A stretch of DNA of 44,105 bases, taken from an uncultured Helcococcus sp. Its GTDB lineage: Bacteria > Bacillota > Clostridia > Tissierellales > Peptoniphilaceae. Location: assembly GCA_937926545.1 (NCBI GenBank), contig CALAZW010000079.1, positions 1-44,105 of the forward strand, read 5' to 3'. Positions within the stretch are counted from its first letter, which is position 1. Every line of letters begins with the position of its first letter. A program made the position numbers and the translations under genes. The notes beneath the pieces were generated by a model that was given only the letters and a program-made list of their open reading frames with translations, did no database searches and was not told the DNA's origin. Shown here in pieces: positions 40,801 to 44,105 of the stretch.

Positions 40801-41381
40801 CAGGAAACCTTCTAGGGGAAAGTCAACACGGCCACATTGAATCTATAGGTTATGATCTATATGTTAGGATGTTGGAGAAGACCATTAACAAATTGAAGGG
40901 GATTGAAGTCAAAAAGGATATTGAGGTCAAGGTTGACATTGATATTAATGCCTTCATACCAGATAATTATATTAAGGATCAAAATGAAAAAATAAATATT
41001 TACAAGAAAATATCCCTAATAGAAAGTGACCAAGAATACCATCAGGTTATAGAAGAGTTAATAGATAGGTTTGGAGACCTTCCAAAGTCTGTTGAAAATA
41101 TTATATCTCTTTCTCTAATTAAGGCCCTTATGGCCAAAAATAATTTTTATGAAATGGTGGAACTTGAAGAAACTATCGAATTTAGGTATAATGACTTAGT
41201 TGATTTTAATATTAATAATTTGGAAGAACTTTCGAAAAGTTATAGAGGTCATATGAAATTTGACTTTACCAATGAGCCAAAGATAATCATAGGTGCTGGT
41301 GATAATAAAGTTGATGAAGCTCTGAATATATTTAGAATAATAGACAGGATAAAAACGGAGGAAATAAATGAAAAAAGGTAA
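37860..41381 (+). CDS. mfd: Transcription-repair coupling factor Mfd
   Basis: This 1173-aa ATP-driven translocase removes RNA polymerase stalled at DNA damage and recruits UvrA. Domains in order are a UvrB-like N-terminal region (about 1-340), the CarD-like polymerase-binding domain (from about residue 500, LEPGDYVVHENYGVGQYVG), RecG-like helicase motor with Walker A GDVGYGKTE from 654 and DEEQ at 755-758, TRG motif region, then the C-terminal TRCF domain. Length is normal. It overlaps the next gene, prsA, by 14 bases; prsA's ribosome site lies in its last codons. Confidence 0.97.
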   Translation: MNYLASIDNFKEYIELYKAIDDSSINSIYLYGMVNESTGHFLYSLYENTKRPVFVILENAKKAQDVYEAASSMLGDKLELFPELDVNFQDFVDLDLTRRSQRLRVLTSLLEGEKKVVVTTIEALNRKLMTKNDFEDYLIEVNLESEIDTTSLAEKLSYMGYERVNSVQSKGQFAIKGAIIDIFQLVDDYPTRIELFDVEVDSIRKFDILDQRSIGQIDRLLIGPAKELILDGETKLEIAGKIQANLDKMLKFSKNDQDRDRISDKFLPIVEALENSMDIANVDLLYPFIEESSCAYFMDYMPEDSILVYDDLSRLYEENMDRESVYRQALSYELENYSMFSAHEKTYLGFDQILKRLEGFKSINVTALMKRMRLLSPDALVEIKTIETEKYNYKWDDFIDGLSRYRDEGYKIIIGADGLDKAKNLQSKLLESDLVVAIPESLDYRLEEREIIILSEGLKQGFIYPSSKVIFISHNEIYGNEKVKSKKQKKLLNKRDLINYTDLEPGDYVVHENYGVGQYVGIKNLEIQSSRKDFLEIFYKNGDKLFIPTSEMDLISKYIGTEEKSPKLSKLNSVDWTKTKQRAQKSIDEIAQNIVELYATRSKIKGFSFSPDSPWQREFEDSFIYEETMSQLKSIDEIKRDMESDRPMDRLLCGDVGYGKTEVALRAAFKAILDGKQVAMLAPTTILVKQHYNTMVERFKNFPVTIDYLSRFKTPAKAKLVKENLKKGYIDFIVGTHSLLSQDVRFKDLGLLIVDEEQRFGVKDKEKIKELKANVDVLTLSATPIPRTLQMSLSGIREMSLLNEAPESRLPTNTYVIEYNPSIIRDAILRELRRDGQIYFVYNRVYGINIIKEHLEKLVPEARVVVAHGKMSTRQLENTLDSFVNKEYDILLSTSIIETGMNIQNVNTMIIYNADQMGLSQLYQLKGRIGRSNRTSYAYFTYEENKVITEIAEKRLKAIKDFSELGSGYKIAMRDLELRGAGNLLGESQHGHIESIGYDLYVRMLEKTINKLKGIEVKKDIEVKVDIDINAFIPDNYIKDQNEKINIYKKISLIESDQEYHQVIEELIDRFGDLPKSVENIISLSLIKALMAKNNFYEMVELEETIEFRYNDLVDFNINNLEELSKSYRGHMKFDFTNEPKIIIGAGDNKVDEALNIFRIIDRIKTEEINEKR

Positions 41382-42363
41382 AAGATTAACCGCACTACTT
41401 ATGGTATTTGCCATGGCCTTAAGTGGATGTGCAGCAGGAAGTAAGGCTAACACTAAGCCATTTATTAAGTATGATGAAAAAGTAGTGACAAATGAAGAAT
41501 TTGACAAACAATTTGATTTATATAAATCATTTTTAGCTTTACAAAATGGTTTAGACCAACAAGTTAAGGGAATGATTCTACAAGACTACATTATTTCAGA
41601 AGACTTAAAGAAAAATGAAGTTAAGGTGGAAGACAAGGACTACCAAGATGCAATAGCGGAAACTATTGAAAGTGTTGGTGGAGAAGTAGAATACTTAACA
41701 TATTTAAATAAGTTAAGAGTTGAAAAAGAAGTTTTCGAACAATCTATTAAATCCAATGTTAACTATAAAAAACACTTGGAATGGTTCAATGAAAACAACA
41801 AGGCTTCAGATGAAGATATAGCTAAATACTTTGAAGAAAACAAGGATACTTTTGCTTATGTAAACGCAAAACATATCTTGGTTAATACTGAGGAAGAGGC
41901 TAATAAGGCCATAGAAAGATTAAACAAGGGTGAAAAGTTTGAAGATGTTTCAAATGACATGTCTATAGATGAAGCTGCCAAGGCTCAAGGTGGAGATTTA
42001 GGTAAGGTTCAAAAGGCTTTATTTGACAAGGATTTTGTTGACGCTGCCTTCAAGTTGGAAAAAGACAAGGTATCAGAACCTGTTAAAACTAAGTTTGGTT
42101 ACCATGTAATTGTTGTTACTGAAAAACATGACCAATTGGAAGATTTCAAAGAAGATGTAAATAAGATCTTAAACCAACAAAAGTATGAAGAATACATGCA
42201 AGGTTTAATGGAAGAAGTTAAGGTTACCAACTATGATTTCAACGGTAAAGAGATAGAAGAAAACAAGGATCCTGAGTTGGAAGAGAACAAGGAAAACCAA
42301 GAAGAAACAAAAGAAGATAAAGAAGAAGAAAAAACTGAAGAAAAAGATAAAAAAGACGAGTAA
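41368..42363 (+). CDS. prsA: PrsA-like foldase lipoprotein (parvulin peptidyl-prolyl isomerase)
   Basis: This 331-aa extracellular chaperone helps secreted proteins fold. The lipobox is ALSGC with C21. A SurA-like helical region precedes the parvulin domain (about residues 168-255: NAKHILVNTEEEANKAIERL, GGDLGKV, KFGYHVIVVTE). The last 45 residues are almost all E, K, D and N and should be disordered, an unusual charged tail. The start has GGAGG inside the end of mfd. Secreted hydrolases in this window (814 and 14778) would be typical clients; that is inference. No terminator is seen after it. Confidence 0.93.
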   Translation: MKKGKRLTALLMVFAMALSGCAAGSKANTKPFIKYDEKVVTNEEFDKQFDLYKSFLALQNGLDQQVKGMILQDYIISEDLKKNEVKVEDKDYQDAIAETIESVGGEVEYLTYLNKLRVEKEVFEQSIKSNVNYKKHLEWFNENNKASDEDIAKYFEENKDTFAYVNAKHILVNTEEEANKAIERLNKGEKFEDVSNDMSIDEAAKAQGGDLGKVQKALFDKDFVDAAFKLEKDKVSEPVKTKFGYHVIVVTEKHDQLEDFKEDVNKILNQQKYEEYMQGLMEEVKVTNYDFNGKEIEENKDPELEENKENQEETKEDKEEEKTEEKDKKDE

Positions 42364-42389
42364 TTTTTTAGGAAAATAGCGATAAAAGG

Positions 42390-42417
42390 TTGAAACTATC
42401 GACTTTTATGTTATAAT
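42390..42417 (+). promoter_or_regulatory. Promoter of the HU gene
   Basis: TTGAAA (42390-42395) and TATAAT (42412-42417) are 16 bases apart. An inverted repeat CGATA/TATCG (42380-42384, 42397-42401) flanks the -35. Confidence 0.7.
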
Positions 42418-42460
42418 TAAAATACAGTTTAAAAAGGACTGACAATTTTAGGAGGAATTT

Positions 42461-42742
42461 ATGAACAAATCAGAATTAATTGCTAGTATGGCAGAAAAGA
42501 GTGGTTTAAGTAAAGCGGACTCAACAAAAGCTTTAGATGCTTTCTTAAAGACTGTTGAAGAAACATTAGTAAGTAGAGAAAAAGTACAATTAGTAGGATT
42601 CGGAACTTTCGAAACTAGAGACAGAAAAGCTAGAGAAGGAAGAAACCCAAGAAATCCTGAAGAAGTAATTCAAATACCAGCATCAACTGCACCAGTATTT
42701 AAAGCAGGTAAATCATTAAAAGAAGCTGTAAATAATAAGTAA
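42461..42742 (+). CDS. hup: DNA-binding protein HU
   Basis: This 93-aa histone-like protein starts MNKSELIASMAEKSGLSK and has the family signature VQLVGFGTFETRDRKAREGRNPRNPEEVIQIP, whose arm carries the intercalating proline (NPRNP). HU dimers bend DNA and compact the nucleoid. AGGAGG precedes ATG. It has its own promoter and terminator. In many Firmicutes a hup gene lies several genes after mfd and prsA; here spoVT, the MATE-like gene and mazG that usually intervene are missing. Confidence 0.96.
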   Translation: MNKSELIASMAEKSGLSKADSTKALDAFLKTVEETLVSREKVQLVGFGTFETRDRKAREGRNPRNPEEVIQIPASTAPVFKAGKSLKEAVNNK

Positions 42743-42747
42743 TTTAT

Positions 42748-42772
42748 AAGGAAGCAGTTCGCTTCCTTTTTT
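42748..42772 (+). terminator. Intrinsic terminator of the HU gene
   Basis: AAGGAAGC (42748-42755) pairs with GCTTCCTT (42761-42768) across loop AGTTC, followed by T to 42772. Only 28 bases remain before guaA and no clear promoter is among them, so guaA may depend on read-through. Confidence 0.88.
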
Positions 42773-42800
42773 GGTAAATATTTTATAAAGGGGAAAGTGT

Positions 42801-44105
42801 ATGGACTTTAAGAAAATTATAGTTTTAGATTTGGGTCTACATGAAAATCAAACACTTGCTAGAAAGATAAGAGACATGGGAGTATACTCAGAAATCTTGT
42901 CAATAAAAAGTCTTGATAAGTTAGATGACCCATCAATTATCGGTATTATTCTATCAGGAGAAGATAGACACAATACTGACGAAAACAAGAAGGCAATTGA
43001 ATTTATTAACTCATTAAATAAACCATTTATTCAAGTTTATTTAGATGAAAATAAGGTTCATTACATAAGTGAAAATACAGCAGAAGATGTTTCAGTTTCT
43101 GATTTTGAGGAAAGTGTGCTTTCTAATTTTGTATTCGAAAGATGTAATGCAGAAAAGACTTGGAATATGGAAATATATTCTGAATACTTAATAGATGAAA
43201 TCAAAAAACAAGTAGGAGACAAGAAGGTTGTATTAGGTCTTTCTGGAGGAGTAGACTCCTCAGTAACAGCAGCCCTAATCCAAAGAGCTATAGGCGATAA
43301 CCTATACTGTATTTTTGTAAATCACGGTCTAATGAGAAAATATGAACCGGAAGAAGTTATGGAAACCTACAAGGATCTTAACTTGAATGTTAAGTTAGTA
43401 GATGCAACAGATAGATTCCTAGATAAATTGGCAGGAGAAGATGATCCAGAAAAGAAGAGAAAGATCATCGGTGAAGAATTCATCAGAGTATTTGAAGAAG
43501 AATCACAAAAACTAGGCAAGGTTGACTTTTTAGCCCAAGGTACAATTTACCCTGACATTATAGAATCAGGAGTTGGAGCCAACCTAGTAAAGTCCCACCA
43601 CAATGTGGGAGGCCTTCCAGAAGACGTGGACTTTAAAGAATTGGTAGAACCTTTATCCATGCTATTTAAAGACGAAGTTAGACAATTAGGTCTTACTCTA
43701 GGAGTACCTGAAGACATGGTATTTAGACAACCATTCCCAGGACCAGGACTAGGAGTAAGAGTTATGGGAGACATAACCAGAGAAAAACTTAGAATCCTTA
43801 GAGACAGTGACTATGTCCTAAGAAGAGAAGTTAAAAAAGCTGGCCTAGATAGAGAAATATGGCAATACTTTACCGTATTCACACCTGTTAAATCAGTGGG
43901 AATAAAACAAGGTAAGAGAGCCTATGAAAATGTTATAGCTGTAAGAGCTGTACAAACAACAGACGCCATGGAAGTAAAACCATCCAATCTAGACTATGAC
44001 TTTTTAGTTAACCTAGCTGAAATGATCATAACAGAAGTAGATGGAGTATCCAGAGTAGTCTATGATATAAGCCCTAAGCCACCAGCAACTATTGAGTGGG
44101 AATAA
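42801..44105 (+). CDS. guaA: GMP synthetase with vestigial glutaminase domain
   Basis: This 434-aa enzyme is about 80 residues shorter than the usual 510-520. The C-terminal part is normal: PP-loop SGGVDSS at 148-154, FVNHGLMRK, QGTIYPD, RQPFPGPGLGVRV, and the dimerisation end KPPATIEWE. It would turn XMP into GMP. The N-terminal glutaminase (about 1-125) keeps the fold's first strand (IIVLDLGLHENQTLARKIRDMGVYSEI) and GIILSG. At the catalytic-Cys site (GICYG in others) it reads QVYLD with Tyr80, and the His-Glu motif QFHPE is gone with the missing segment. It should be unable to split glutamine and so be ammonia-dependent, or be fed in trans. The frame is intact. GGGGAAAG supports the start. 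Confidence 0.93.
   Translation: MDFKKIIVLDLGLHENQTLARKIRDMGVYSEILSIKSLDKLDDPSIIGIILSGEDRHNTDENKKAIEFINSLNKPFIQVYLDENKVHYISENTAEDVSVSDFEESVLSNFVFERCNAEKTWNMEIYSEYLIDEIKKQVGDKKVVLGLSGGVDSSVTAALIQRAIGDNLYCIFVNHGLMRKYEPEEVMETYKDLNLNVKLVDATDRFLDKLAGEDDPEKKRKIIGEEFIRVFEEESQKLGKVDFLAQGTIYPDIIESGVGANLVKSHHNVGGLPEDVDFKELVEPLSMLFKDEVRQLGLTLGVPEDMVFRQPFPGPGLGVRVMGDITREKLRILRDSDYVLRREVKKAGLDREIWQYFTVFTPVKSVGIKQGKRAYENVIAVRAVQTTDAMEVKPSNLDYDFLVNLAEMIITEVDGVSRVVYDISPKPPATIEWE

Noticed and set aside
1..44105. CRISPR array, insertion sequence, prophage or integrated plasmid
   Set aside because: No regularly spaced repeats, transposase, integrase, phage structural gene or target-site duplication was seen. 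Gene order and codon use are uniform.

Overview
The window is 44 kb of AT-rich chromosome from a low-GC Gram-positive bacterium. Arginine is written almost entirely with AGA/AGG and isoleucine often with ATA. Exported proteins carry SH3b domains or lipoprotein signals, and polyamine uptake, pyruvate phosphate dikinase and an LCP wall-polymer transferase are present. Gene content and codon habit best fit an anaerobic coccus of the Tissierellia (Peptoniphilaceae: Anaerococcus, Peptoniphilus, Finegoldia and relatives). This placement is inference from family resemblance, not from a search. In spore-forming Firmicutes mfd and prsA are usually followed by spoVT; here HU follows directly, which agrees with a non-sporulating organism.

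Layout. 1-3300: 3' part of a CAU tRNA, a GNAT acetyltransferase and a large secreted GHL10 protein with three SH3b repeats. 3260-6520: a YprB-like exonuclease diverging from a cysteine desulfurase-thiI pair for sulfur transfer to tRNA and possibly thiamine. 6520-10210: a heterodimeric multidrug-type ABC exporter behind a 23-codon leader peptide and an intrinsic terminator, laid out like a ribosome-controlled attenuator. 10220-14560: a cupin-type HTH regulator followed by potABCD for spermidine/putrescine uptake. 14570-15910: a secreted NlpC/P60 wall hydrolase behind an array of WalR-like hexamers. 15919-18740: folD, trpS and an LCP protein. 18757-22290 (minus): pyruvate phosphate dikinase and its regulatory kinase/phosphatase. 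22350-29610: valS, a predicted 48-aa membrane protein, hpt, a methyltransferase, hslO, a TRIC-type channel, a CPBP protease and a YwlG-like protein. 29625-32509 (minus): a small [2Fe-2S] BFD-like protein, a uracil permease and a GT4 glycosyltransferase. 32670-34760: an aldose-epimerase-like protein convergent with murC. 34850-42360: the conserved series glmU-prs-pth-mfd-prsA. 42390-44105: HU and guaA.

The genes are mostly housekeeping: cell wall (glmU, murC, LCP, NlpC/P60), nucleotides (prs, hpt, guaA, uracil uptake), translation (valS, trpS, pth, tRNA) and stress or protein quality (hslO, prsA, mfd). The gene order is compact: overlapping starts and stops are common and several terminator stems include stop codons.

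Most worth a second look: (1) GMP synthetase whose glutaminase domain is shortened and has lost its catalytic residues; (2) the leader-peptide/terminator unit ahead of the ABC exporter; (3) five WalR-like hexamers at helical spacing before the wall hydrolase promoter; (4) a FolD in which two of the four usual cyclohydrolase residues are replaced; (5) a terminator-like hairpin in the valS leader with no T-box. No CRISPR array, insertion sequence, prophage or known riboswitch was seen. No gene-free stretch exceeds 300 bases; the longest are 556-813 and 14530-14777, both described below.
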